Position numbers and translations under genes: made by a program
Part shown: positions 18,561 through 27,363 of the stretch, piece after piece
Position numbering within the stretch: the first letter of the stretch is position 1
Layout of the letters: the number at the start of each line of letters is the position of its first letter
Origin: Pseudomonadales bacterium
GTDB taxonomy: Bacteria > Pseudomonadota > Gammaproteobacteria > Pseudomonadales > Azotimanducaceae
Length of the DNA: 39,722 bases
NCBI GenBank assembly: GCA_016763855.1
Contig: JAESSY010000167.1
Coordinates: forward strand, 1-39,722
Direction of reading: 5' to 3'
The notes under the pieces: model-generated
Databases searched by the model: none
Told to the model about the DNA's origin: nothing
The model's input: only the letters and a program-made list of their open reading frames with translations

Positions 18561-18889
18561 TATGCAATCTCCATCTCTTTAACATTAAGTTCTTCACCGG
18601 CAATGCAGGTGAGGTTTCTTGAGCCACAGCGACAATGCCCTGCCAACTGCGTTAATACCATTTGACTGCCGCAGTCATTGCATTCAGCGCGGCCTTCAAT
18701 TTCTAATATCTCCAGTTTCGCGCCATCCAATACGGTGCCTTTAGCACAAATGTCGAAACAAAACCGAATCGCATCCGGCATGATGGCGGACAGCTTCCCT
18801 ATCTCCAACAGAACACGGATCACTTTTTTCGAGTTAGCATTTTCGATGACAATCGCAATAACGCTTTGGGTAATGCCCATTTCATGCAT
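18560..18889 (-). CDS. hypA: Hydrogenase maturation nickel chaperone HypA
   Basis: A 109-residue HypA. It begins MHEMGITQS, so the nickel ligands His2 and Glu3 are present. The zinc site is C70-x2-C73 plus C86-x-C88. The second pair is spaced CxC (CRCG) rather than the more common CxxC, a small departure that should still bind zinc. It works with HypB in nickel insertion. The gene follows hypE after a gap of about 105 bases, the largest gap in the distal half of the operon. It ends in a one-base overlap with hypB. Confidence 0.93.
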   Translation of the reverse strand: MHEMGITQSVIAIVIENANSKKVIRVLLEIGKLSAIMPDAIRFCFDICAKGTVLDGAKLEILEIEGRAECNDCGSQMVLTQLAGHCRCGSRNLTCIAGEELNVKEMEIA

Positions 18890-18994
18890 GGTAATTCACG
18901 ACTAAAATACTGAGGGGCAATCCTCCTCCAAACTGCGGCAGGTGGAAGGCAAGCGCAGTACTCTGTAAAATTACCTTTTCAGCAGGGGCATTCA

Positions 18995-20065
18995 TCAGCA
19001 AATCCTCGGCAGTTGTTCGCCGAATAGCATGTCTACAATTCGCTCACCGCCAAACAAAGTAGAAAGTATGACGGTGGATTTCGGTGCTGCAAAGACTTCA
19101 GCAATGATGGCACTGTTTTTCCCTGCTGGATGCGAACGCATAACTGCCAATACTTCTTCGGCTGCGTCTGCAGCGACGATAGCAACCACCTTACCTTCAT
19201 TGGCCAGGTACAATGGGTCCAGTCCAAGAATCTCACACATGCCACGCACCTCCTCTCGGAGGGGGATGGATTTTTCATTGAGTCGGATACAGGTATTGCT
19301 ACCTTGGGCAAACTCATTGAGCACGGTGGCAATGCCGCCTCGAGTTGCGTCGCGCATGCAATGGATATCGGGACAAGCCTCCAGCATGGCGCTGATGATT
19401 GAATTTAACGGCTGACAATCTGTTTCTATGGTGTTCTGCAATGCCATCTCGCCGCGAGCGTCGACAATGGCGGCACCGTGATCACCCACATAGCCATTGA
19501 TGAGCACTACATCGCCGGGTTGCGCGCGCTTAGAACTAATATTAATGCCGGCTGGGATAACCCCGACCCCAGCCGTATTGATAAATAATTTATCCGCCGC
19601 ACCACGGGGGACAACCTTGGTATCGCCAGTGACAATTTTTACCCCTGCCTGATCGGCTGTGTCACGCATAGACTGGGCGATTCGGCGTAGGTCCTTGACC
19701 TGCATACCTTCTTCTATAATCATGCCACAGGTGAGATATAACGGGATCGCACCGCCGACTGCCAGATCATTCACGGTGCCAGTAACTGCTAGCTTGCCGA
19801 TGTCGCCGCCCGGAAAAAACAATGGATCGACCACGTAAGAGTCTGTGGTTAATGCCAGTCGATCTCCTTGGGCAGTCAACGTGCTCAAATCAAATCGGGC
19901 TTGGTCTTCCAGCTTGTTTAGCTCTTCATTATCGAAGGCGCTAACAAATACATCATCAATCAAATCGCGCATCGCTTTGCCGCCGCTGCCATGGGCCATG
20001 GTAATGGTCTCGGCTCTGCATTTTCCACTGCGTTGCCGTATGTTCGCCATTACAGGATTACTCAT
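18995..20065 (-). CDS. hypE: Hydrogenase maturation protein HypE
   Basis: A 356-residue HypE of the PurM/AIR-synthase-like fold. TMAHGSGGKAMRDLI is the typical nucleotide-binding start, DSYVVDPLFFPGGDIGKLAV and CMRDATRGGIATVLNE are conserved. The protein ends in PRIC, the C-terminal Cys that is carbamoylated by HypF and converted to thiocyanate for cyanide ligand synthesis. Its ATG overlaps the hypD stop by eight bases, so translation is coupled to HypD, with which it forms the Fe(CN)2CO-building complex. Confidence 0.96.
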   Translation of the reverse strand: MSNPVMANIRQRSGKCRAETITMAHGSGGKAMRDLIDDVFVSAFDNEELNKLEDQARFDLSTLTAQGDRLALTTDSYVVDPLFFPGGDIGKLAVTGTVNDLAVGGAIPLYLTCGMIIEEGMQVKDLRRIAQSMRDTADQAGVKIVTGDTKVVPRGAADKLFINTAGVGVIPAGINISSKRAQPGDVVLINGYVGDHGAAIVDARGEMALQNTIETDCQPLNSIISAMLEACPDIHCMRDATRGGIATVLNEFAQGSNTCIRLNEKSIPLREEVRGMCEILGLDPLYLANEGKVVAIVAADAAEEVLAVMRSHPAGKNSAIIAEVFAAPKSTVILSTLFGGERIVDMLFGEQLPRIC

Positions 20066-21227
20066 GAGTTATTACCTCTAGCTGTGAGTTCTTCTGTGCT
20101 CGTTTGCCAAGCAGTTCATCGAGGTTGCCAAAGTTGTAGTAGGCCGCGCAGGCTCCTTCAGTTGAGACCATTAATGCACCCATCGGGGTTTCCGGATTGC
20201 ACTGCGTGCCAAATACCTTGCATTCCCATGGGCGAATTACACCTTTGAGCACTTCACCGCATTGACAGGATTTTGGATCGGCGATTTGTAAGTTAGGAAC
20301 TGAAAACTTTTCTTCTGCGTCATATTGAGCATACTCCTTGCGCATTTTTACACCGGAGTGATCGATAGAGCCTAGGCCGCGCCATTCAAAAAATTCACGT
20401 AGCTCAAATACTTTTGATAATGCATCCATACCCGGTGCATTGCCCTCAGCAGGTACGATTCGAGCGTATTGGTTCTCGACCTCATTTCGGTTTTCGTGAA
20501 TTTGCTTCAATAGCATCCATATGGATTGCAAAATATCCAAGGGCTCGAGACCTGTGACGACCAATGGCTTGTTGTAAGTCTCCGCGACAAAATCAAACGG
20601 GCGTTCACCTACCACCATGCATACATGGCCGGGGGCTAAAAACCCATCGATCTGCATGTCAGGAGAATCAAGGATCGCTTTGATCGTAGGAACCGTAGTG
20701 ATGTGGTTGCAAAACAGCGAGAAGTTATTAATGCTGTCTGATTCTGCCTGTAATACTGTTAACGCGGTGCTGGGCATCGTGGTCTCGAAGCCCAGTGCAA
20801 AAAAGATGACTTCTTTATCCGGGTTATTACGTGCCAAATCTAAGCAATCTAAAGGTGAATACACCATGCGAATATCAGCACCATCTGCTTTCGCTTGCAG
20901 CAAACTCTTTTTCGAACCCGGTACACGCATGGCATCGCCGAAGGTTGTAAAAATCACATTGGGTCTCTCTGCTAGGGCAACACAGTCATCAACCCGACCC
21001 ATTGGCAATACGCAAACTGGGCAACCCGGTCCGTGCACGAGCTCAATCGAATCCGGTAGCATTTGCTCGATGCCGTAACGAAAAATAGTGTGGGTATGAC
21101 CTCCACAAAATTCCATCAGCTGTAACGGCTTCTGTGGCGTGACATTAAGCAATTTCGAAATTGCTGCTATCTCTGTTATCAGCAGCTTGGCTTTATCAGG
21201 GTCTCTAAATTCATCAACGTATTTCAT
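20058..21227 (-). CDS. hypD: Hydrogenase maturation protein HypD
   Basis: A 389-residue HypD from ATG 21225-21227 (MKYVDEFRDPDKAKLL). A reading frame open 50 codons further upstream overlaps the isomerase gene and should not be used. Family motifs are LMEFCGGHTHTIFRYG with the iron-binding Cys, GPGCPVCVLP with the thiol pair, and the C-terminal cluster cysteines in ADPKSCQCGEVLKG and PWECKVFGTQC. HypD holds a [4Fe-4S] cluster and the Fe(CN)2CO unit with HypC. It lies 17 bases after the SIS isomerase gene. Confidence 0.96.
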   Translation of the reverse strand: MKYVDEFRDPDKAKLLITEIAAISKLLNVTPQKPLQLMEFCGGHTHTIFRYGIEQMLPDSIELVHGPGCPVCVLPMGRVDDCVALAERPNVIFTTFGDAMRVPGSKKSLLQAKADGADIRMVYSPLDCLDLARNNPDKEVIFFALGFETTMPSTALTVLQAESDSINNFSLFCNHITTVPTIKAILDSPDMQIDGFLAPGHVCMVVGERPFDFVAETYNKPLVVTGLEPLDILQSIWMLLKQIHENRNEVENQYARIVPAEGNAPGMDALSKVFELREFFEWRGLGSIDHSGVKMRKEYAQYDAEEKFSVPNLQIADPKSCQCGEVLKGVIRPWECKVFGTQCNPETPMGALMVSTEGACAAYYNFGNLDELLGKRAQKNSQLEVITHE

Positions 21228-21244
21228 GAGTGTGCCTTCTGGAG

Positions 21245-21934
21245 CTATTGGGTTTTTACGCCAAGTTTGCCGCGTTGATCCGCGAGTAAGGTATGAACTA
21301 AATCCCATAAAATGTGGTAAGTAGCTACGTGAACTTCCTGGATTCGATGAATGGAATCTGTATCGACCACCAGACAATGATCGACCAGACCGCTGGCTTT
21401 CATCTCGCCGCCGTTGCCACCTGTTAGTCCAAATGTGGTAATGCCGAGTTCTCTGGCTTTTTTGTATGCGGCCAATAGGTTTGCGGAATTTCCACTGGTG
21501 GAGAAACCCATTAATCCATCATTCTTTTGGCCGTGGGCTTCAAGCTGTCGTACATAAATATGTTTTACCCCTACATCGTTAGCCACTGCACTAATCATGG
21601 CAGTATCCATCGCTAAATTAATCGCAGGCAAGGCAGGTCGGCCAGCCGTGACGGGGTGTTGAAACTCCACAGCAAAATGGGAAGCGTCGCAGCTAGAGCC
21701 ACCATTACCCATGCTTAGCATACGGCCTTTGTTCAGGTATACCTGTGCAATCCCTTTGGCGGTGTCAATCACAGCTTGTGCATTGGTTTCAAAAAAAGCT
21801 TGTTTTACCGACAGGCTATGGGTGGATTTTTGTTTAACGGATTCGAGTAAGGCAATATTTTCCTGGTCGGCGTCTTTTTTGTCGCCGTGTAGAAAAGGGT
21901 AAAGTTGCTTAAGTTGTGATGTGGTATCGCTCAT
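21245..21934 (-). CDS. SIS-domain sugar-phosphate isomerase, GmhA-like
   Basis: A 229-residue protein from ATG 21932-21934 (MSDTTSQLKQLY). The SIS fold is shown by SMGNGGSSCDASHFAVEFQH, GLMGFSTSGNSANLLAAYKKA and a closing IQEVHVATYHILWDLVH. These match sedoheptulose-7-phosphate isomerase (GmhA), which makes heptose for lipopolysaccharide. The protein is about 35 residues longer than usual at its N-terminus. It lies inside the hyp operon between hypC and hypD with tight spacing, and no other heptose-pathway gene is nearby. A hydrogenase-related job is therefore suspected. I recall a similar isomerase in mycobacterial and Frankia hydrogenase clusters; what it does there is unknown to me. Confidence 0.8.
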   Translation of the reverse strand: MSDTTSQLKQLYPFLHGDKKDADQENIALLESVKQKSTHSLSVKQAFFETNAQAVIDTAKGIAQVYLNKGRMLSMGNGGSSCDASHFAVEFQHPVTAGRPALPAINLAMDTAMISAVANDVGVKHIYVRQLEAHGQKNDGLMGFSTSGNSANLLAAYKKARELGITTFGLTGGNGGEMKASGLVDHCLVVDTDSIHRIQEVHVATYHILWDLVHTLLADQRGKLGVKTQ

Positions 21935-21947
21935 AAGATTTTCCGTT

Positions 21948-22229
21948 CTAGCGTAATGCCGAGTTTTGCATGGCCCGGATTTCCGCTTGCGCTTCACCGA
22001 GTTCAATCAATAAATCTAGGGTCTTTTTGGCTTCAGCCTCATCAATTCGACTCATTGCAAAACCCACATGGACCAGTACCCAATCTCCGACGCAAGATGC
22101 TACGTCGTGTTCCTCATTGACAATGCAGGCAATATTGACCTGACGTCTAACACCAGCCACATCGGCAATTGCGAGTTTTTGTTCAACGTTGGTGATTTCT
22201 ACAATTTGACCGGGAATTCCTAGACACAT
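21948..22229 (-). CDS. hypC: Hydrogenase assembly chaperone HypC
   Basis: A 93-residue HypC/HupF-family chaperone. It starts MCLGIPGQIVE with the essential Cys2 exposed after Met removal, and has the conserved VGDWVLVHVGFAMSRIDEAEA segment. It carries the Fe(CN)2CO unit between HypD and the large-subunit precursor. The C-terminus is slightly longer than in the shortest members. Its start overlaps the hypF stop by ten bases. Only this single copy is visible in the window. Confidence 0.95.
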   Translation of the reverse strand: MCLGIPGQIVEITNVEQKLAIADVAGVRRQVNIACIVNEEHDVASCVGDWVLVHVGFAMSRIDEAEAKKTLDLLIELGEAQAEIRAMQNSALR

Positions 22230-24715
22230 GATGAGCTCCTGTTGATCTTGATTATTCGTGCGGCAGCGATGACAGCTTGACCTAATGCGATACCACCATC
22301 GTTGGCAGGAACTTGTTGATGTGTTAGCACATTGAAATTGTCTTTTTCAAGCTTGGATAAAACCAATTCAAACAAGGTTTTATTTTGAAATACACCACCT
22401 GATAAGGCGACGGTATGAATAAAGCGTTCTTCATACTGCGTGGTTAGTTTCTTAATCATGGTAACAATGATGTTTGCTAGCCCTTTATGGAAACGTGCAG
22501 ACATCACCGGTTTTGGTGTGTCAAGAATCAAGTCACCAAGTATGGCTTGCCACATGCCCAATGGTTCTACGTAGGGCAGTTTATTGTCCAATCTTGGGAT
22601 GGAGAACGGGTAGGCTAACAATTCATCTTCGTTGTGCAGGGTATCCTGATCGACTATGGCTTCGAGCTCTATCGCCGCCTGGCCTTCGTAAACTGCAGCT
22701 TCTCGACAGATGCCCATTGCAGCCGCCACTGCATCGAATAGCCGTCCACAGGAAGATGCGAGTGGTGCGTTAGTACCTTTGGCGAGCATGGCGTTAAAGG
22801 TATCCAAAGGTTTACCTTCGAAAAACTGGATCAGGTTAAGTTCGTTGAAGTCCATTTTTAGTTGTGGCCAACTCGTTTCGGAAATCAGATGAGCATAGGT
22901 GTTACGCCAGGGTTCCCGCATCGCCATCGAACCACCTAACATCCTAACGGGTTTAAAGGTGCCGACGCGTTCTGAAGATAAATAGTTTGCGATTAAAAAC
23001 TCACCACCCCAAATGGTGTTGTCTGTTCCATAACCCAAGCCGTCCAGGGCAACACCCAGGACGGGTTCAGCGTCTAGTGGATAGCCATTTTCTGCAAGAC
23101 AAGCTGCAATGTGCGCGTGGTGATGTTGTACGACATGGCAATCCAAGCCGTCATCCTCGGCGCGTTGCCGGCCTAGCTTGCTGGATAAATATTCCGGATG
23201 CGCGTCTACTACGATGTGTTTAGGACTGTGCTGAAAAAGATCGGCATATAGGGTTAGATTCTTTTGGTAATCTGCGTAGGCCGCTGCATTTTCAAGGTCA
23301 CCCATGTGTTGCGACAAAATGGCTTGGCCATTTTTAAGTAGACAGAAGGTATTTTTTAACTCGCCTCCCATCGCAAGCAGCTCAGGTACATTGTCAAAAC
23401 CTTGGGGCAGCGGAATGGGGGCAGGTGCATAACCGCGGGATCGGCGCAATAGTCGCGCTTGATTGCCGACGATGCGAATGAGCGAATCATCGGTTCTGTT
23501 AACAATATCGCGATCATGCCAGAGTACATAATCCGCAATTGTATCGAGTCGGTCTTTAATGTCATCGTTGTGAATAATTTGTGGTTCATCGGACAGGTTA
23601 GCGGACGTTAAGACAATAGGGCGATTCATTCGTCGAAGCATTAAGTGATGCATCGGTGTATAGGGCAACATAAAACCCAAGGTGTTAAGACCAGGTGCCA
23701 CAATATCTGAAATAGGGATCAGATCGTTGGCGCGTTCGCCTTCTTTTGCGCCAAAGGCACGTTTTGTTCCGGGAGGTACTTGATCGGTTTTACTCAGAAT
23801 GACGATGGGTGCTTCAACACTCGACAGCAGTATTTCTTCTTGGGCGGTAATGCGTGCGTAACGTCGAACCACAGCGATATCCCGTGCCATTAAGGCGAAG
23901 GATTTTACATTCCGTTGTTTCGTGTTACGTAAACGCTGTACCGCCGAGTCATTGGTTGCATCACAGGCCAAGTGAAAGCCACCAATGCCTTTAACCGCAA
24001 CGATTCCACCATTTTGCAGCACAGTGCATGCACCATCAACACTGTCCATTTGCGTAATGCTTTCCATGCACAAGGCATTGTTATCAATGCGTTCGAATTC
24101 AACTTTTGGACCACAGGTATAACAAGCGTTAGGTTGTGCATGGAAGCGGCGATCATGTGGTGATTTGTATTCGGTGAGGCATTCGCCGCATTGCTCGAAT
24201 GTTTTCATACTGGTATTGGCGCGATCGTAGGGAATGGATTCAATGATCGAAAATCGTGGCCCGCAATGAGTACAATTTGTCATGGGATAACGGTAGCGTC
24301 GATCTAAGGGATTAAATATATCGGTTAAACATTCAACACAGACAGCAGCGTCTGGCGTCACATTCGTTTGTACACTGTTGGATTCGCTGGTCCGGATTGT
24401 GAAACCATCGGGTGCCTCGTCAATAGACAGGGTGGCACGCTGAATATTGTCGATTCGTGCCAGAGGCGGGGTATTCTCTTTTAAGGCATGGATGAAGTGA
24501 TTGATGGTATCACTGCTTGCCCAGACATGAATAACCACGCCTTGACTGTCATTGTACACATACCCTTTTAAACTTAGTTCATTGGCTAGTCGCCAGGTGG
24601 TGGGCCGAAAGCCAACGCCTTGAACAATGCCTGTAACCCGAATTGCTTCGCCGACGGCCGATGCGGCAGTTCGGCTAAGCTCGCCGGATCGAAGCTGTTC
24701 GGCGGAGACACTCAT
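22220..24715 (-). CDS. hypF: Carbamoyltransferase HypF
   Basis: An 831-residue HypF from ATG 24713-24715, whose ATGA overlaps the stop of the NHL gene; an ATG five codons earlier is possible. Order of domains: acylphosphatase (VTGIVQGVGFRPTTWRLA), two zinc-finger pairs (CVECLTD...CTHCGPRF and CGECL...CYTCGP), a YrdC-like domain (GGFHLACDATN), and a Kae1-like carbamoyl-transfer domain with VVQHHHAHIAACLAE and GVALDGLGYGTD. It makes carbamoyl-adenylate and carbamoylates HypE. The N-terminal extension of about 25 residues before the acylphosphatase domain makes it longer than the usual 750-780. Confidence 0.95.
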   Translation of the reverse strand: MSVSAEQLRSGELSRTAASAVGEAIRVTGIVQGVGFRPTTWRLANELSLKGYVYNDSQGVVIHVWASSDTINHFIHALKENTPPLARIDNIQRATLSIDEAPDGFTIRTSESNSVQTNVTPDAAVCVECLTDIFNPLDRRYRYPMTNCTHCGPRFSIIESIPYDRANTSMKTFEQCGECLTEYKSPHDRRFHAQPNACYTCGPKVEFERIDNNALCMESITQMDSVDGACTVLQNGGIVAVKGIGGFHLACDATNDSAVQRLRNTKQRNVKSFALMARDIAVVRRYARITAQEEILLSSVEAPIVILSKTDQVPPGTKRAFGAKEGERANDLIPISDIVAPGLNTLGFMLPYTPMHHLMLRRMNRPIVLTSANLSDEPQIIHNDDIKDRLDTIADYVLWHDRDIVNRTDDSLIRIVGNQARLLRRSRGYAPAPIPLPQGFDNVPELLAMGGELKNTFCLLKNGQAILSQHMGDLENAAAYADYQKNLTLYADLFQHSPKHIVVDAHPEYLSSKLGRQRAEDDGLDCHVVQHHHAHIAACLAENGYPLDAEPVLGVALDGLGYGTDNTIWGGEFLIANYLSSERVGTFKPVRMLGGSMAMREPWRNTYAHLISETSWPQLKMDFNELNLIQFFEGKPLDTFNAMLAKGTNAPLASSCGRLFDAVAAAMGICREAAVYEGQAAIELEAIVDQDTLHNEDELLAYPFSIPRLDNKLPYVEPLGMWQAILGDLILDTPKPVMSARFHKGLANIIVTMIKKLTTQYEERFIHTVALSGGVFQNKTLFELVLSKLEKDNFNVLTHQQVPANDGGIALGQAVIAAARIIKINRSSSCV

Positions 24716-25935
24716 ACTGCTAATTTCCATAGGCTGACGCGATTGTTGCCAGAGTCTGCTATCACTACGATATCACCTTGGGTCTGCATACCGTAAGGCC
24801 AACAAAAACTGTCTGCGCTAGGCGCTTGCCAGCGATTATCACCCTTGTCGTGAAAGTTGGCTTGACCACTCAGTGCACGTGCCTCGGCTCCGGTAGCTAA
24901 ATCATCAATATGCCAACCAAGCAAGCGTGAACTAGCGGTGTCGGCAACCAGCAACCAGTCTCCTACGACGGCCAAGCCATAGGGCATATTCAGTGTATAA
25001 GCGCGCGGCCAGTACAACGATTGGTTGTGATCGACGAGATTGAATGTGTTTTGCCCAAGTACATAGTCGCAGTCAATAGCATTGATTTGAGGTATGCCTT
25101 TCCAAACCATAATGCGATTGTTACCTGCATCAGAGACACACAGGTTGCCATGCCAGAGACCTATGCCGTGAGGCCAACGCATACTCATAGCGGAGGGGTC
25201 GGCACCCGCATTTTCATCACGGTTTTGAAAGTTACTTTGGCCTAGGACAATATCTGCTGCCTGCCCATTTTTAGTCGGTAAACCCCGCCAAATTAGCACT
25301 CGCCTGTTTTCAGAGTCTGCAACAATTAAATGTTCATCCTGCCAGGAGACACCATAAGGCCAATGCATACTAGTGGCTGATGCGTGGTCCTTGCCGTGGT
25401 TCGCTTCGTTGGCCGTAAAATCATCTTGACCTAAGACGATATCCGCTGGGACATTGTTGCCCTCAGGCAGGGTTTTCCAGATTAAAATACGATGGTTCCA
25501 TGCATCGGCGACGGCCATGCCATCACCACAGGCACAGATGCCGGTAGGGACATTAACAGAGGTCGCGGAAACATCTGTCTTTCCATTTCGGCCTTCAGAG
25601 AAGAAATCTTTCTGACCAATCACCCAGTCGGCGGGTGTGCTGTCATCGGTGGGTAGGGTCTTCCAACCTAACAGGCGGTGATGGCCGGTGTCGCATATCC
25701 ACAGTGGGCCATTGGTCCCCATGATGGCGCCACCGCGAGGTCCAAAGCAGGTATTGGCATCGGGTTTAACACCGCTGGTCACCATGGTCGGTATGCGGTC
25801 GCTACCCAGAACGGAGAAAGGTTCTGCTTCGAGTAATGCTTGATGTGGTACTTCCCTTGCTTCAGCTACTCTAAGCGAAGGATCTGGCGCGACCTTCATG
25901 CTGACGCGAGTGACATTCTCTTTTTGCCCACTCAT
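24712..25935 (-). CDS. NHL-repeat beta-propeller protein of the hydrogenase operon
   Basis: A 407-residue protein without signal peptide, so probably cytoplasmic. Five to six propeller blades are visible through repeated segments of the type VADxxNxRILIWKxLP followed by ADIVLGQxxF and WPxG. WICDTGHHRLLGW, VADAWNHRILIW, VADSENRRVLIW, VSDAGNNRIMVW, VADTASSRLLGW and IADSGNNRVSLW mark the blades. NHL propellers usually bind partner proteins or RNA; no catalytic site is seen. Start and stop overlap the Rieske gene and hypF by four bases each. This tight placement makes an accessory role in hydrogenase assembly or electron transfer likely. The exact function is unknown. Confidence 0.85.
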   Translation of the reverse strand: MSGQKENVTRVSMKVAPDPSLRVAEAREVPHQALLEAEPFSVLGSDRIPTMVTSGVKPDANTCFGPRGGAIMGTNGPLWICDTGHHRLLGWKTLPTDDSTPADWVIGQKDFFSEGRNGKTDVSATSVNVPTGICACGDGMAVADAWNHRILIWKTLPEGNNVPADIVLGQDDFTANEANHGKDHASATSMHWPYGVSWQDEHLIVADSENRRVLIWRGLPTKNGQAADIVLGQSNFQNRDENAGADPSAMSMRWPHGIGLWHGNLCVSDAGNNRIMVWKGIPQINAIDCDYVLGQNTFNLVDHNQSLYWPRAYTLNMPYGLAVVGDWLLVADTASSRLLGWHIDDLATGAEARALSGQANFHDKGDNRWQAPSADSFCWPYGMQTQGDIVVIADSGNNRVSLWKLAV

Positions 25936-26828
25936 GTAAGTTTGACCTCGACGCGGTTATCGATGACACGGACGGCATGCGTGTGTAGCTGAACTTCAGG
26001 TGCAGTGAGGCATTCACCCGTTTGCAGTGAGTACTTAAAACCGTGATGTGGACAGATCAGTATGCCTTGATTGACTTCACCCATATCCAAGGGCATGCCC
26101 ATATGGGAGCAGGCGTTTTCATAACAGGTAACCTGGTGGTCAAAACGGCTCAGTAATACTTCATTGTTGCTGACGTTGGCGACTTTGATTTGGCCTTCCG
26201 GGATTGTGTCGAGATTGCAGACAAAAACCCAACCTGTATCCTCGCTGCGTGCAAAGGGGCTAACAAAACCAACGTTAATGACGTCAACCGGTGTGGCGGT
26301 GACGCCCCCTTTGGCTTTTTTAATGGTGGTTACCTCCGGACAATGTTCCTTAATGGCCTTTTCGATCCCTTCGGACAAAGTCAGGGCAGATGCTGGACAC
26401 CCATCACAGGCGCCCAGTAAACGAATTATTACGGTATCAGGTGATGGTATTTCCATCAATTCGACATTGCCGCCATGGCTTTCTAGAAAAGGCCTTACCG
26501 TTTCTAGCGCAGCTTCGACACGCTCATTCAACGTAGCTTTTAGAATACCGTGGTATCTGAGAACGGCATAAACCACTTCGTCGGCAACAGCTTCCTTTAA
26601 AGCTTTTAGGGCAGTGGGTTCTGCCTTAAGCGCGCGGATTAAACGTGTAAATGCTTCCTTGTTTAAATCATCGTGTGCCTGTTTCAAAGCATGCAGGGTG
26701 TTATGTTGACTCTCATCCCAGTCGATCGTAAGTGCTTCCAGAGACTGGATGTCTTTTAACAGCCTATTCAGTTCCACTGGCGGCTCGTTCGAGCTGGACT
26801 GAGGTATTGTTTCTGCGCCTACTGACAT
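25932..26828 (-). CDS. NifU-Rieske fusion iron-sulfur protein
   Basis: A 298-residue protein with three parts. Residues 1-95 are helical with no recognised domain. Residues about 100-172 form a NifU C-terminal-type domain with C141-x2-C144 (LGACDGCPAS), which can bind or donate a [4Fe-4S] cluster. Residues about 185-298 form a Rieske domain with C240-x-H242 and C259-x2-H262, the ligands of a [2Fe-2S] cluster. No signal or membrane segment is present. A similar iron-sulfur protein is linked to mycobacterial Huc and Hhy hydrogenases (HucE/HhyE, from memory). It probably carries electrons from the hydrogenase to the quinone pool, or matures its clusters. Confidence 0.88.
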   Translation of the reverse strand: MSVGAETIPQSSSNEPPVELNRLLKDIQSLEALTIDWDESQHNTLHALKQAHDDLNKEAFTRLIRALKAEPTALKALKEAVADEVVYAVLRYHGILKATLNERVEAALETVRPFLESHGGNVELMEIPSPDTVIIRLLGACDGCPASALTLSEGIEKAIKEHCPEVTTIKKAKGGVTATPVDVINVGFVSPFARSEDTGWVFVCNLDTIPEGQIKVANVSNNEVLLSRFDHQVTCYENACSHMGMPLDMGEVNQGILICPHHGFKYSLQTGECLTAPEVQLHTHAVRVIDNRVEVKLT

Positions 26829-26843
26829 AAATGCCTCGCTTGT

Positions 26844-27068
26844 TTACGCGTATTTCAGATCTTTAAACAGGTAGGACTGCATCGCCCCTGAAATCAAACT
26901 GGCGATAATGATGGCGAGCCATAACGGAAGGCCAACTTTAGCCATGACTACAACCAGGACTGTGCAGATGGTAATACCGATTGCGGCTTGTTTCACAACG
27001 TGGCCCATATTTTTAAATAAACGGCCCTGACAGAACAAGATGATTGAATCCATAACCATGTCAAACAT
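26844..27068 (-). CDS. Small two-helix membrane protein of the hydrogenase operon
   Basis: A 74-residue protein from ATG 27066-27068, with the ribosome-binding site GGGGAAA ten bases upstream. Two hydrophobic segments (about residues 26-43 and 45-63) are joined by a very short turn, forming a helical hairpin. The ends are charged or amphipathic (CQGRLFKNMGHVVKQ before, FKDLKYA after). No family is recognised. It sits between the other small membrane protein and the NifU-Rieske gene. A role as membrane anchor or docking site for the soluble hydrogenase or the Rieske protein is inferred from position only. Confidence 0.7.
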   Translation of the reverse strand: MFDMVMDSIILFCQGRLFKNMGHVVKQAAIGITICTVLVVVMAKVGLPLWLAIIIASLISGAMQSYLFKDLKYA

Positions 27069-27078
27069 GAGATTTCCC

Positions 27079-27309
27079 CTAGATAAAAAACAAGATGATA
27101 AGCGCCAACAAGACACCAGGTACTACCGCGATTGGGCCATAGAAACCACCCATCATGGCAGCGAGTTCGTAGCCAATGTGTTTTCCGCCAACGATGATGC
27201 CGCCGATTGCTCCGCCGATTGCACCTATGACGACTGCGATGCAAGACCACACGACGCAAGTGATGAGTGTGATCTCGCCGGTTGCGAGTGCATTAATAAT
27301 CTCTTCCAC
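27079..27309 (-). CDS. Small glycine-zipper membrane protein of the hydrogenase operon
   Basis: A 76-residue protein starting at GTG 27307-27309, with AAGGGAA correctly spaced upstream. Helix one (about residues 14-40) contains a glycine zipper (GAIGGAIGGIIVGG) that would pack tightly or oligomerise. Helix two spans about residues 56-76 and ends at the C-terminus. It has no signal peptide and no cofactor ligand. Together with the 74-residue neighbour it is the only membrane component of the electron-transfer genes here. The island lacks a HupC/HoxZ-type cytochrome b. The function is not known. Confidence 0.7.
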   Translation of the reverse strand: MEEIINALATGEITLITCVVWSCIAVVIGAIGGAIGGIIVGGKHIGYELAAMMGGFYGPIAVVPGVLLALIILFFI

Positions 27310-27363
27310 GCTATTCCCTTTTTGTTATTGAGTGTGTTTTGAATTGTTAGGGTGTTTGTTGGC

